Below, in pieces: positions 9,361-18,132 of a DNA stretch of 49,718 nt. The position numbers and the translations under genes were made by a program. How positions within the stretch are numbered: position 1 is the stretch's first letter; each line of letters begins with the position of its first letter. A model generated the notes under the pieces. It worked only from the letters and a program-made list of their open reading frames with translations. It did no database searches and was not told where the DNA came from. This stretch comes from CAYLMG01 sp964464635 (lineage in GTDB: Bacteria > Planctomycetota > Phycisphaerae > Sedimentisphaerales > Anaerobacaceae). The stretch covers positions 1 to 49,718 of the forward strand of contig CAYXGT010000007.1 of the NCBI GenBank assembly GCA_964464635.1, in the 5' to 3' direction.

Positions 9361-10857
9361 TCAGTCTCTCCTTTGAGAATAATTTTTGTAATTGAAAATC
9401 ATAGTGAAATTGAGCTTTTTGCTTTTCTCATCCTGCTGCGGGCTTTGGATTTTAACATCCTTAAAATCCTCATCGGCCAGCAGATTCTCCTGAAACTTAT
9501 ACAACTGCTCAGCGTTGCCTGCAGTACCTTTTATCTTCACCGCCTGGCCTGTCTTAAAATCTATATTACTAAGCATAATCCCATTCGCCTCGACCGAGCT
9601 GAGCTTGCTTAAAAGCTCGAGCACATCGGGCCTCTGGGCGGCAACAATCTCCATCAGATTGTGTTTCGCCTTCAGGCTACCGTAATCTACCCTCGTTTTA
9701 AGCTCGTTCAGATGCGCTAACTGGGCCGTATCAAACAAATAAAACACGATAAAAGACAATATCAGCATCATTATGGTGACGGAACAGGCAGCTTTCAGAG
9801 AATACAGCCAGTGTTTTTTCTTTTCCGCACTCGCCGGTCTGTACAAAGATTCAAAAAGAGCAAGCTCTTCGTCCGAATCAAGTGACATCAGACCAAGACC
9901 TATCGGCACCCGGTATTCATACAGGCATTCGTTATCATCCGTCGATAATAAATAATTCGAAACCGGAAATCTGAAATCACACAATGTTGCATTAAAACCT
10001 GCCGAAGCAAGAGCTGAAGCAATATTCCTTATAATCTCAAATTCCCTGACACCTTTTTTATCAGCTTTGTCGCTGACACTTTTTACAAAAACATAAACAG
10101 GCACTTTCCTTTCATCAGCAAATCCGAACAATTCGAATACGCTTCGAATATCCTGCATAAATCTATCAACGGCTGATGAATCCATCGGCGAGCCAATTTG
10201 CTCGGTAAGGTCTTCTGTCCCCATATCAATAATTGCAGCATTGCTTAACCTGCCGCCCTCTACGAGGCAAATCCTTGCCGAGCGTCGAGCTATACTGACC
10301 ACGACAGCCAGCTCTGTGCTTTTACCGTCGGAAAACAAGCTCCACCATGTTTTCACAAGCCCTTCACTGTCTAACAGGATTTTTTCAGGCTCCACAAATT
10401 TGACCTCTTCAACAAACCTTTGAAGATTTTCTTTTTTGACAGCGGCAACCGTAACCTTCGCCTGTCCATTCCGAACAGCTGCCGTTCTGTAGGCCATCTC
10501 AATCTGCTCAGCCGGCAGGGGCAGTTTCGATTCGGTCTGCAACCTGATTATCCGCTCGATTTCATCTTCCCTGACAGCCGGTATTTCAAGCCTGTAAAAA
10601 ACCACGCCGATTGAGTTAAAGCCGACCACTATAGTCCCGTGTAGGCCGGCGGCTTTTCTGTCTTCGCCGCCTGATTCCGGCAGACACTCAGCTATAAAAG
10701 CGGGCCAATCCATCCGGTCAACAGCACAACTTTTAGTCCAGACGAGATTTAAGCTGCCGCTTTCTTTAGATAGACTAACTGCCTTGAAAACACCATCTTC
10801 CTGTGTTATCGCAATTACGCTATGTCCCTTTATTACATCTGTTTTTTTGCCGCTCAT
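9361..10857 (-). CDS. gspL: GspL/PilM-PilN-like actin-fold assembly protein
   Basis: The 498-residue protein has a cytoplasmic actin-like domain (about 1-345). It contains a PilM-style segment IIVGFNS-type strand, IPAVREDEIERIIRLQTESKLPL and later VVVSIARRSARICLVEGG. One membrane segment follows at about 358-378, then a PilN-like periplasmic domain with coiled coil (HLNELKTRVDYGSLKAKH) and an alpha/beta fold (LSKLSSVEANGIMLSNIDF). GspL binds the GspE ATPase on the inside and GspM on the outside. It lies between gspK and gspM, 26 and 7 bases from each. Confidence 0.8.
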   Translation of the reverse strand: MSGKKTDVIKGHSVIAITQEDGVFKAVSLSKESGSLNLVWTKSCAVDRMDWPAFIAECLPESGGEDRKAAGLHGTIVVGFNSIGVVFYRLEIPAVREDEIERIIRLQTESKLPLPAEQIEMAYRTAAVRNGQAKVTVAAVKKENLQRFVEEVKFVEPEKILLDSEGLVKTWWSLFSDGKSTELAVVVSIARRSARICLVEGGRLSNAAIIDMGTEDLTEQIGSPMDSSAVDRFMQDIRSVFELFGFADERKVPVYVFVKSVSDKADKKGVREFEIIRNIASALASAGFNATLCDFRFPVSNYLLSTDDNECLYEYRVPIGLGLMSLDSDEELALFESLYRPASAEKKKHWLYSLKAACSVTIMMLILSFIVFYLFDTAQLAHLNELKTRVDYGSLKAKHNLMEIVAAQRPDVLELLSKLSSVEANGIMLSNIDFKTGQAVKIKGTAGNAEQLYKFQENLLADEDFKDVKIQSPQQDEKSKKLNFTMIFNYKNYSQRRD

Positions 10858-10883
10858 ATCTCTTAACTAAATTCCGGAAACAT

Positions 10884-12194
10884 TTAATTAGTCTGACCCT
10901 GATAAAAATAAAGCACCTGAGAGGGCGAGCTTCCTCTATCGAATACCGCTTCGACTTGCAGCTCACCTCTGCTGATAATTTGACTTCCAGCCGATGCAAA
11001 GCTGCGAATCGCAAAAACGTTTGAACGCATCGTTATATGGTTAGCTATCTTTTTGAACGTATCAATATCCATTGCGCTTACATCCAATACTTCAGCGACA
11101 CTTTTCATACCATCAGGAAGGTTCTCTCTATGAGCGATAATATTACCGGCAAGCTGATGAGCCTTGTCATCACCGCCGAGCAGTGCCGCCAGAACAATTT
11201 CTGTCGCGGTATTGACGTTTATTTTGCCGGGCACCTGCTCTGCGTCATCCACGGTTATCCTGTCGGCGATATTAGAAAAGGTCGCCAAATCCAGCGGCTC
11301 AGCCTGCACCTGAGAATCACCGCCTGAGCTGCTGTTACTGCTCTCTTTGGGAGAACTTGAATTTATTAAATCAGCTATGCTCTGGTATTGATTTTGCCCC
11401 CGGTTTTCTACAATCCACTTGGAATGAGACTCGCTTATACCCAGCGACTCCTTAAGCTCATTCGCATCAGCCTTATTGATATTGATTCTTTGGTTACCAT
11501 CGGCATCGACATTCTTGTCATACGAATAGCAGGTCAGATACTCAATCAATCCTTTGTCCAGCCGGCTGTCCTCATTATCGTCCGGCGGAGTCCTATCACC
11601 GTCCCTCTCATTGGAATCGAGTCGGCCGTTCTGGTTGGTATCTTCACCGTAAAGAAGCCGTCCGCTGACACCTCTGACCAAAAGCAGCTCACGAATAGTT
11701 CTCAAAGGCCCGTTGCGAATCTGGTACTTGAAAGGCAGATTCTGATAATAGCCACCCTCTGCACCACCTGTGGTCTGGTCTTCATCGCTGTCGCGCCAAT
11801 CCATTATTGCAGAGACAATCTCCTCCGTCATATCAGGCAGGGTCAATAACTGCTCCTTTGTAGCTGTATTGATATTTAACTTGCCGGCTTCATCGATAAC
11901 TTTAACTGTGAAAAGATAATTACCAAGCTGAATATCGTTGTAGTCTCTTTCATTATCACTCCACAAATCGAACAGGCTGTCACTTTCAGTCAAATCCTCA
12001 TTTAATACAGCTTTAGCCGTCTCAATCCCCCCTAATCCTGCCCATCTGCGGCAGACCGAATCCTGCGCCGCCAGAGAGACTTTAACGTTCAGCCGGCTGC
12101 TGCGGACAACGCTTGTTACAATCACCGTAAGAATAATAACAATCCACAAAACCGCTATAAGAACAAGCCCTTTTTTATCTCTATCATTTCTCAT
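10884..12194 (-). CDS. gspK: Type II secretion minor pseudopilin GspK
   Basis: A 436-residue minor pseudopilin that caps the pseudopilus tip. The leader is MRNDRDKKG followed by LVLIAVLWIVIILTVIV, so cleavage falls after Gly9. As expected for GspK, there is no Glu at mature +5. A large inserted domain carries helix-hairpin-helix-like stretches: LNINTATKEQLLTLPDMTEEIVSAIMDWRD, then GPLRTIRELLLVRGV, and further INKADANELKESLG and INVNTATEIVLAALLGG copies. The start overlaps the gspJ stop by four bases (ATGA, 12191-12194). The Asp/Asn loop DTNQNGRLDSNERDGD looks able to bind calcium. Confidence 0.9.
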   Translation of the reverse strand: MRNDRDKKGLVLIAVLWIVIILTVIVTSVVRSSRLNVKVSLAAQDSVCRRWAGLGGIETAKAVLNEDLTESDSLFDLWSDNERDYNDIQLGNYLFTVKVIDEAGKLNINTATKEQLLTLPDMTEEIVSAIMDWRDSDEDQTTGGAEGGYYQNLPFKYQIRNGPLRTIRELLLVRGVSGRLLYGEDTNQNGRLDSNERDGDRTPPDDNEDSRLDKGLIEYLTCYSYDKNVDADGNQRININKADANELKESLGISESHSKWIVENRGQNQYQSIADLINSSSPKESSNSSSGGDSQVQAEPLDLATFSNIADRITVDDAEQVPGKINVNTATEIVLAALLGGDDKAHQLAGNIIAHRENLPDGMKSVAEVLDVSAMDIDTFKKIANHITMRSNVFAIRSFASAGSQIISRGELQVEAVFDRGSSPSQVLYFYQGQTN

Positions 12195-12919
12195 CTGCTG
12201 ACCTGCTGCTCCTGACTCTGTTCGCCTTGGGATTCCGGCGTACCCTGCTGTTGCTGCTGTTGCTGCTGCTGCTGGCGCTGTCCCAAATCCTGTATGGTGC
12301 TTCTCAAACCAGCCTTTTTAAGATTAACAATAAAAGATTCAGTCACCGGCGTTGCGCCAACCGAAGTACTTGAACCCAGCATTACCTCGACGAGTTCCGG
12401 CAGGGTTGTTTCCTCTTCCGGCCACTGAATCTGCCAGTCCCTGCCGTCAAAATATCTGACCACAAAACCATCAATATCCTCGGCGATAACACTTAGAATA
12501 CCGCCGGCCTGCGACTCTTTATCCGGATTAGGCCATAATCGCCTCATCAAATATGTCTTATCTTCATTTTTTCTTAAAAAATACTCCACTTCATATACAT
12601 CACCTTCAGGCTGATTGGCCCTTGCCTTTGTTCTGCCGACCGTATAAAAAGTCAAAATACACAAGGTATCATCCTGTACCTGTACAACTCTTCCAACCAG
12701 CCTGGTATTCTCGGTATTACCGTCTCGATAGAAGTTCTTAAGGTCCGTAGAAATCCTCGCTGCAACAAAACGCAGCTCTGATGCAACGTCAATATTACTA
12801 TCAACTATTTGCGCACTTGTCGATATAGCCTTAAGAGCACCAACAGCTACCAGCATAATGAAAGCCCCAATTATCGAGGCAACCAAAACTTCCACTAATG
12901 TAAAACCGTTTCTTTTCAT
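12191..12919 (-). CDS. gspJ: Type II secretion minor pseudopilin GspJ
   Basis: The 242-residue protein has a short leader MKRNG followed by FTLVEVLVASIIGAFIMLVAVGAL (cleavage after Gly5, Glu10 at mature +5). The body has the GspJ pattern DLKNFYR...VEYFLRKNEDKTYLMRRLWP...IAEDIDGFVVRYFDG. The C-terminus ends in a run of about ten glutamines followed by further Gln/Glu/Ser residues, a low-complexity tail coded by a CAG/CAA repeat at about 12245-12275 that is not part of the family. GspJ forms the tip complex with GspI and GspK. gspI ends 9 bases upstream and gspK overlaps downstream. Confidence 0.88.
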   Translation of the reverse strand: MKRNGFTLVEVLVASIIGAFIMLVAVGALKAISTSAQIVDSNIDVASELRFVAARISTDLKNFYRDGNTENTRLVGRVVQVQDDTLCILTFYTVGRTKARANQPEGDVYEVEYFLRKNEDKTYLMRRLWPNPDKESQAGGILSVIAEDIDGFVVRYFDGRDWQIQWPEEETTLPELVEVMLGSSTSVGATPVTESFIVNLKKAGLRSTIQDLGQRQQQQQQQQQQGTPESQGEQSQEQQVSR

Positions 12920-12928
12920 ACTTATCTC

Positions 12929-13354
12929 TTACCCGCCGGTAACCGGTATCTGGATAGTATCGCCTGTACCGTTAAGTCTCGTACGAACCAAAAGACTGTA
13001 TTGACGATTGTACTGCCTGAAACTAACCAGAATTGCTATCTCATACAAACCATCTATCTCCATTTCCTCAACAGCCGCCTGCCAGACATACCTGACCTGG
13101 TCATTCTCAAACTCTCCCTCCATCTGTCCGGCTTCAATAAAATTTTCCACTCCCACATATTCAATCATCGTAAGCTGTCTGTCGGCTATAGACGCTGCCA
13201 TTTCGTACTTCCTGTCGATGTTTATCCTGCTAAGACATTGCGTGCTGATTGCCCCAATCGTCACCACGGCTCCGCAAAGAATTACGTTTGAAACGATAGC
13301 CTCGATAAGAGTGAAACCGCCCTTAAGTTTTAAGCCGTACCTGTTAATTTTCAT
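12929..13354 (-). CDS. gspI: Type II secretion minor pseudopilin GspI
   Basis: The 141-residue protein has leader MKINRYGLKLKGG, cleavage after Gly13, then FTLIEAIVSNVILCGAVVTIGAI with Glu18 at mature +5. The remainder matches the GspI layout: A.R.lt.IE..gv then an antiparallel sheet ending in VSFRQYNRQYSLLVRTRL. GAGGAG lies 4-5 bases before the ATG, one of the strongest ribosome sites in the operon. GspI nucleates the pseudopilus tip with GspJ and GspK, whose genes follow. Confidence 0.85.
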   Translation of the reverse strand: MKINRYGLKLKGGFTLIEAIVSNVILCGAVVTIGAISTQCLSRINIDRKYEMAASIADRQLTMIEYVGVENFIEAGQMEGEFENDQVRYVWQAAVEEMEIDGLYEIAILVSFRQYNRQYSLLVRTRLNGTGDTIQIPVTGG

Positions 13355-13389
13355 TCACTCCTCAAAATCACAGAAAATTTTTACACAAG

Positions 13390-13995
13390 CTAATACTGTT
13401 CCATCTTATCCAAATCAACGATTTGCGATTCGATGGTTTCAGCCTGGCCGAATTGCATTCTCACCCTTCCCGTCGCAGGTGAAACACTTGCCGTATAATG
13501 TGTCTTTCCATCACCTATCTGAATCACCGCCGCCTGGGACGTCCCGTCGGGTGAAAAAATTATGACCCGGCCCTGCTCGTCATAATCCTCATCGGCATCT
13601 GCCGACGTGATATTAATCTCTTCAAATTTGACATCCCCCGCCAACTGCACAGGCCGGAAGTAAAAATCACTCACCGCCTGCTCTTCAATCTCCTCTGTAT
13701 CCGGCCTCAGCTCCTCCATCATAAGTGCATACTTGTTTTCTTCGTTATCCAAAATCAGCCTGCAGGGCACCTGCCGTTCAATCGCCAGCATCCTCGCGTA
13801 CTTGGCAGCGAGATAAAAATCACGGGCCGCCCTTTTAACAAGCAGCCCTTCATATGTCCCCTTATATAAACCCGCTCCAACGCCCGCAACGAGCGCAATC
13901 AAAGCAATCACAACTAAAACTTCAACAAGGGTAAAACCATACGTATTAAGCGCACAAACTCCGCCTCTCGCCGTCAGGGACTTTTTCATTCTCAT
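13390..13995 (-). CDS. gspH: Type II secretion minor pseudopilin GspH
   Basis: A prepilin-type protein with GFTLVEVLVVIALIALVAGVGAG, then RAARDFYLAAKYARMLAIERQVPCRLILD, the characteristic GspH pattern, and a beta-rich C-terminal domain with EQGRVIIFSPDGTSQ. The frame is open up to 14088, but starts that far upstream lie deep in gspG. I chose ATG 13995 (MRMKKSLTARGG..., leader of 20 residues to Gly20, 201 residues in all) because GAGG lies about 9 bases before it and it clears the gspG stop by 28 bases. ATG 14037 is the next alternative and would overlap gspG. The family is certain, the start is not. Confidence 0.83.
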   Translation of the reverse strand: MRMKKSLTARGGVCALNTYGFTLVEVLVVIALIALVAGVGAGLYKGTYEGLLVKRAARDFYLAAKYARMLAIERQVPCRLILDNEENKYALMMEELRPDTEEIEEQAVSDFYFRPVQLAGDVKFEEINITSADADEDYDEQGRVIIFSPDGTSQAAVIQIGDGKTHYTASVSPATGRVRMQFGQAETIESQIVDLDKMEQY

Positions 13996-14023
13996 CAACC
14001 CAGCCTCGCGGAAAAAATAAATT

Positions 14024-14449
14024 CTACTCTTGTTCATTTGTGATATCTTCGTTATCACCCTCACCACCCGGCTCCCCGTCTGCACCATAACTGACTAAAA
14101 CATAACTGCCCGAACCAACTTCGCCCGCAGCCTCATAAACAAAAGGATTGCCCCACGGGTCAAGAAGCTGTTTTCGCTTCAGATAAGGGCCTCTCCACTT
14201 TTCTTCGAGCCCGTCAGGCGCGGCAAGCAGTGCACCAAGCCCTTCTGAGCTGTCCGGATACCGCCCGCAGTTAATTGCGAACCTTTCAATCGCATCCTCA
14301 ACAAGCTTCATCCTCGGTATCACAAGGTCTTTCCTGGCCTGGCCGAGCTGCCTGAACATCTTCGGTGCAACAAATACTGCCAGAAGCGATAAAATAAATA
14401 TAACTACAATCAGCTCGATAAGCGTAAATCCTTTTCTCTTCCTGCTCAT
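14024..14449 (-). CDS. gspG: Type II secretion major pseudopilin GspG
   Basis: The 141-residue protein is the main pseudopilus subunit. Leader MSRKRKG, cleavage after Gly7, then FTLIELIVVIFILSLLAVFVAPKM with Glu12 at mature +5. The globular part is canonical: IERFAINCGRYPDSSEGLGALL, WRGPYLKRKQLLDPWGNPFVYE, and the calcium-loop region SYGADGEPGGEGDNEDI. AAAGGG sits before the ATG. It follows gspF by 22 bases. Confidence 0.95.
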   Translation of the reverse strand: MSRKRKGFTLIELIVVIFILSLLAVFVAPKMFRQLGQARKDLVIPRMKLVEDAIERFAINCGRYPDSSEGLGALLAAPDGLEEKWRGPYLKRKQLLDPWGNPFVYEAAGEVGSGSYVLVSYGADGEPGGEGDNEDITNEQE

Positions 14450-14471
14450 TTTTTCCCTTTCGAACTATGAT

Positions 14472-15728
14472 TTAAAAATTTCCTGCACCAAGATGCAGCA
14501 TAACAAGAGGCAGCAGTGTAGCTACGACTATAAAACCAATAATCAAAGCCAGAAGCAATATCAGAACAGCGGGAAAAATCGCCATAAACCTCGTTATCGC
14601 AGCATCGGCCTCTTCATCAAACGTATCAGCCGCATTCAGCAGCAAATCATCGAGCCTGCCTGTCTGCTCTCCGACCGAAGTAATCTGCACAAGCAAAGCC
14701 GGGAAAAGACCGGACTCATCAAGAGGCTCTGCCAGCGGTGCACCCGCCTTTACCTTTTCCGAGACCTTATCAATCTCCCGCCCCAATACCTCATTGCCTA
14801 AGGTGTCACGCACAACAGCCAGAGACTCCAGTATAGTAACACCTCCTTTTGTCAGTGCACCAAGTGTCCTGGCAAATCGGCCGACCGATATCGTTCGCAA
14901 AACCGAACCAAGAACAGGAATCTTCAGCTTAAAGCCGTCCCACTGCGACCTGCCGGCGGTTCTCAGCCACTTAAAAAGGTAAACAAATCCCGCAGCCATT
15001 AGAATAATAAGAAGCCAGCCCTGCACTGTTGTAAAAACGGCTACTAAAAAATCACTGATAGCCATCAGTATTTTTGTCGGCAGGGGCAGCAATACTACAT
15101 CGCCTATCGTTTCTATTATTGTCGGTAAAACCCAGGTTATAACAATCACAACCGCTATAAGACCCAGGCTCAAAACAAAAACAGGATAGACTGAAGCATT
15201 TTTCATATTCGTCTTTACCTTTTCGTCCCTGGCTAAAAGGCTGGTCAGCTGTTCGGTGGTCTTTTCGAGTATGCCGCCCGTTTCACCCACCCTTATCATT
15301 GAAATATACAGCTGGTTAAAAACATTTCGATGACTGCTCATAGCCTCGGAAAGAGATTGTCCCGCACGGACTGATTCGGCAATGTCGCAAAGTTTCTGCC
15401 TCATTGCGCCTCTGCGCTGCTGGTCTCTGATAATCTCTATGGCATTTAACAAAGGCAGACCCGCTCTCAAAGCAGTACTTAACTGGTGTGTAAATGCGAG
15501 GATATCTTTGCCTCGAACTCTTCCTGCTCTTAATCTGCCTGCAGATATAACCGGTAGCTTAATTTTAGCTTGAAGCTGTTGTACTGCTTTAGTCTTTTGC
15601 GTCAGCTCCGTAACAAACTGTCCCTCCCGGCTGAGAGTGGAAACGGCACTTTTGCGGTCGGCTGCTTCAATCTGACCGGAAATATGCTCCCCGGTTCGAT
15701 TAACTGCTTTGTACACATACTGACCCAT
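14472..15728 (-). CDS. gspF: Type II secretion inner-membrane platform protein GspF
   Basis: The 418-residue protein couples the GspE ATPase to pseudopilus growth. It has the normal length and two copies of the T2SF helical domain (from about residue 75: ILAFTHQLSTALRAGLPLLNAIEIIRDQ; and about 275: FARTLGALTKGGVTILESLAVVRD). Each is followed by the family phrase (VGETGGILE at about 151; VGEQTGRLDDLL at about 352). Membrane segments lie near 178-200, 228-250 and 385-410. No clear Shine-Dalgarno precedes the ATG. Confidence 0.95.
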   Translation of the reverse strand: MGQYVYKAVNRTGEHISGQIEAADRKSAVSTLSREGQFVTELTQKTKAVQQLQAKIKLPVISAGRLRAGRVRGKDILAFTHQLSTALRAGLPLLNAIEIIRDQQRRGAMRQKLCDIAESVRAGQSLSEAMSSHRNVFNQLYISMIRVGETGGILEKTTEQLTSLLARDEKVKTNMKNASVYPVFVLSLGLIAVVIVITWVLPTIIETIGDVVLLPLPTKILMAISDFLVAVFTTVQGWLLIILMAAGFVYLFKWLRTAGRSQWDGFKLKIPVLGSVLRTISVGRFARTLGALTKGGVTILESLAVVRDTLGNEVLGREIDKVSEKVKAGAPLAEPLDESGLFPALLVQITSVGEQTGRLDDLLLNAADTFDEEADAAITRFMAIFPAVLILLLALIIGFIVVATLLPLVMLHLGAGNF

Positions 15729-15799
15729 ATTAACTTAGTATCCTGCATTTCGTATCTCGCCCTTTCGCTCCCTGCAGGCCTTTGAGATACCTCTTTTTT

Positions 15800-17512
15800 T
15801 TAATCCTCCTCACTGACTGCCTGGGTAACTCTCAAAACCTCCTCCGGCGTTGTAATACCAGCCAGAATCTTCTGGATACCATCCTGCCGCATACTGATAT
15901 GATCCGACGGAGCTGATTTTGTTATCTGCTCAGTTGTCGGTCTCTTGGAAATCAGCTCACGAAGATTATCTGTCACCCTGAGGAGCTCGAAAATACCCGT
16001 TCTGCCTTTCATTCCTGTTTGCATACACTCACTACAGCCGGTACCTTTATATAATTTCACGTCAGGAAGTAACTGAATCGAATTATTCAGGTTCTCCAGC
16101 AAAGTCTTGTCAGGCTGATATTCTTTCCTGCAGCTCGGGCAGATTCTACGCACGAGTCTCTGGGCAAGAACCGCCTCGAGAGAGCTGGCTAATAAAAACG
16201 GCTCGACACCCATATCAATCAATCTTGTAACCGCACCGGGCGCGTCGTTCGTATGAAGGGTTGAAAAAACAAGATGGCCCGTCAACGCTGCACGTATCGC
16301 AATATCTGCTGTTTCCCTGTCGCGTATTTCCCCTACCATAACAATATCGGGGTCCTGACGAACTATATGTCGAAGTCCTGTGGCGAAAGTCAGACCTCGC
16401 TTCGGATTAACCGGCATCTGAATAATACCTTCGAGCTGATACTCAACAGGGTCCTCAATGGTTATTATCTTCAATGCCGGCGAATATATTTTATTAAGAG
16501 AAGCATAAAGTGTTGTTGTCTTTCCGCTTCCCGTCGGCCCTGTAACAAGCACGATTCCGTGAGCCTTATGCAAACAACGATTAAATCCCTTCAAAGTCCT
16601 CTGGTCCATACCCAATTCGGTAAGGGCCATCAATGAAGCCGTCCTGTCGAGAATTCTCATTGTCACCGACTCGCCGAATATCGTCGGAACGGTTGAAACA
16701 CGAAGGTCCACCTTCCCGTTTTTGCCCATAAATTCGATGTGGCCGTCCTGCGGAACAAAACGCTCGGCAATATTCATACTTGCCATAATCTTTATTCGTG
16801 AAACAATTGCAGCCTGGAGCCTCTTCGATGAAGGTGTTTTTTCCACGAGCATACCGTCAACACGATATTTAATTTTCACCTCTTTTTCGAACGGCTCTAT
16901 ATGAATATCGCTGGCTCTGGAATCTATAGCCTCAAGAATTATCAGATTGACAAGATTGACAAGCGAAGGCTCTCTCGCCATTTCATGCAGCCTTGCTGCG
17001 GTATATTCGCCGTTCTCCAGCACTGCCTCCGCGCCCTTTTCAACCGGCACGAGGTTATCCAGCATCCTGGCAACGTTGCTCCCATAGAATTTTAAAATGG
17101 ATTTTTCCATTTGGTCCGGATCCGCATAATACTTATGAACGGAAAAATTAGTCACCAGACGTAAATCTTCAATAACCTCCGCCTGAAATGGGTCCACCAT
17201 TGCTACTGCCAGACGGCCGTTATCCCGCCATAACGGCAAAATATTGTACTTGGTAACCATCTCCGCAGGCACAAGGCAAACTATATCAGCACTGACGGTA
17301 ATGCTCGACAGGTCCACCTTTTCTATTCCCGCCTGCTGTGAGAGTGTCTCGTTCAACTGCGTCTTTGTAATATAATCCAGCGCAAGCAGTATCTGGCCAA
17401 GACGCTTGTGCTGAATCTGCTGCTGAGCCAATGCAAATTGAAGACCGGACTCATCTAAGTACGAATGTTCACAAAGCATCTGGCCCAATTTTTTGTCTTT
17501 ATGTACAGTCAC
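15800..17512 (-). CDS. gspE: Type II secretion assembly ATPase GspE
   Basis: A cytoplasmic hexameric ATPase that powers secretion. The 570 residues show an MshEN-type N-terminal domain (LGQILLALDYITKTQLNETLSQQ), then the catalytic core: Walker A GPTGSGKTT at 325-333, Asp box ITIEDPVEY, Walker B region DPDIVMVGEIRD from 387, His box LVFSTLHTNDA, and a four-cysteine zinc site at Cys458, Cys461, Cys493 and Cys496. The start is GTG 17512: an in-frame stop lies just upstream and AAAGG is almost adjacent, so Met12 (17479) cannot be excluded. It is the first gene of the gsp operon. Confidence 0.95.
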   Translation of the reverse strand: MTVHKDKKLGQMLCEHSYLDESGLQFALAQQQIQHKRLGQILLALDYITKTQLNETLSQQAGIEKVDLSSITVSADIVCLVPAEMVTKYNILPLWRDNGRLAVAMVDPFQAEVIEDLRLVTNFSVHKYYADPDQMEKSILKFYGSNVARMLDNLVPVEKGAEAVLENGEYTAARLHEMAREPSLVNLVNLIILEAIDSRASDIHIEPFEKEVKIKYRVDGMLVEKTPSSKRLQAAIVSRIKIMASMNIAERFVPQDGHIEFMGKNGKVDLRVSTVPTIFGESVTMRILDRTASLMALTELGMDQRTLKGFNRCLHKAHGIVLVTGPTGSGKTTTLYASLNKIYSPALKIITIEDPVEYQLEGIIQMPVNPKRGLTFATGLRHIVRQDPDIVMVGEIRDRETADIAIRAALTGHLVFSTLHTNDAPGAVTRLIDMGVEPFLLASSLEAVLAQRLVRRICPSCRKEYQPDKTLLENLNNSIQLLPDVKLYKGTGCSECMQTGMKGRTGIFELLRVTDNLRELISKRPTTEQITKSAPSDHISMRQDGIQKILAGITTPEEVLRVTQAVSEED

Positions 17513-17591
17513 CCTTTACAGCATCCTAAAAAAAATCACTGTCTTCACAAAAAAAAACGTCACTATAAAGCAAAACTCTATTTCAGATATA

Positions 17592-17620
17592 ATTGTATAT
17601 AAATAAAAGACTTATGTCAA
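17592..17620 (-). promoter_or_regulatory. Putative sigma70-type promoter of the gsp operon
   Basis: On the minus strand a consensus TTGACA (17620-17615) and TACAAT (17597-17592) are 17 bases apart, about 80 bases before the gspE start. It is the only strong promoter seen for the eleven-gene operon. Confidence 0.6.
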
Positions 17621-18024
17621 GCAGAAAGGCCTTCTCCTGCCACATTGTTACACTTTCCTCATAAAAACCGGACGCCACTACTAATTTAGACGCCGGCAAT
17701 ACCCTTTTTGTTACAGTAAAAATCAGCCTCATCCATAAAAATCCGCGAAAAAACAGCCTTAATAAATCAACCGGAAAAAATAATAATCCTTATGAATTCC
17801 AAATTACCCTTCAGATTGATTTTTTAATAAAATACTTACCCGAATCACCGTAAAAAGCAAGAAAACCCAAATCTCTTATTGTATTAATACTCTTAATACA
17901 TTATGTACTATTTGCTTTCGCTTTTCAAGCCTTTTTTTCAAAAAATCTAATTAATTTGTTATCCGCATGCCTCGCAAATGAATGGTATCAAAATGTCGTA
18001 CGTTTGTCAAAGGACAATGACATT
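17621..18024. other. Non-coding AT-rich gap between gspE and the glycine-zipper gene
   Basis: No convincing coding frame. A short plus-strand frame near 17956-18156 has no ribosome site and crosses a terminator, so it was not called. The gap holds one perfect 8-5-8 inverted repeat at 17880-17900, listed separately, and nothing else I can name. Confidence 0.5.
17880..17900. promoter_or_regulatory. Perfect palindrome, possible operator
   Basis: TGTATTAA, five bases, then TTAATACA: an 8-5-8 inverted repeat with the half-site geometry typical of a dimeric regulator. It lies about 260 bases upstream of the gsp promoter. No run of T follows on either strand, so it is not an intrinsic terminator. 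Confidence 0.3.
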
Positions 18025-18068
18025 AAAAAGAAGCTGCAAGGCCCGGCCCACATCAGCCTTGCAGCTTC
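18025..18068 (-). terminator. Intrinsic terminator for the glycine-zipper lipoprotein gene
   Basis: A perfect 13-base stem (18030-18042 with 18056-18068; arm GAAGCTGCAAGGC) with a 13-base loop, followed on the minus strand by TTTTT. It lies about 65 bases after the stop of the 18133 gene. Confidence 0.85.
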
Positions 18069-18132
18069 ATCCTATTGGCATAACGCCTCTGCCAAAACAA
18101 ATTCCGATATCGGCTGTGAAGTCACCTCTGTA

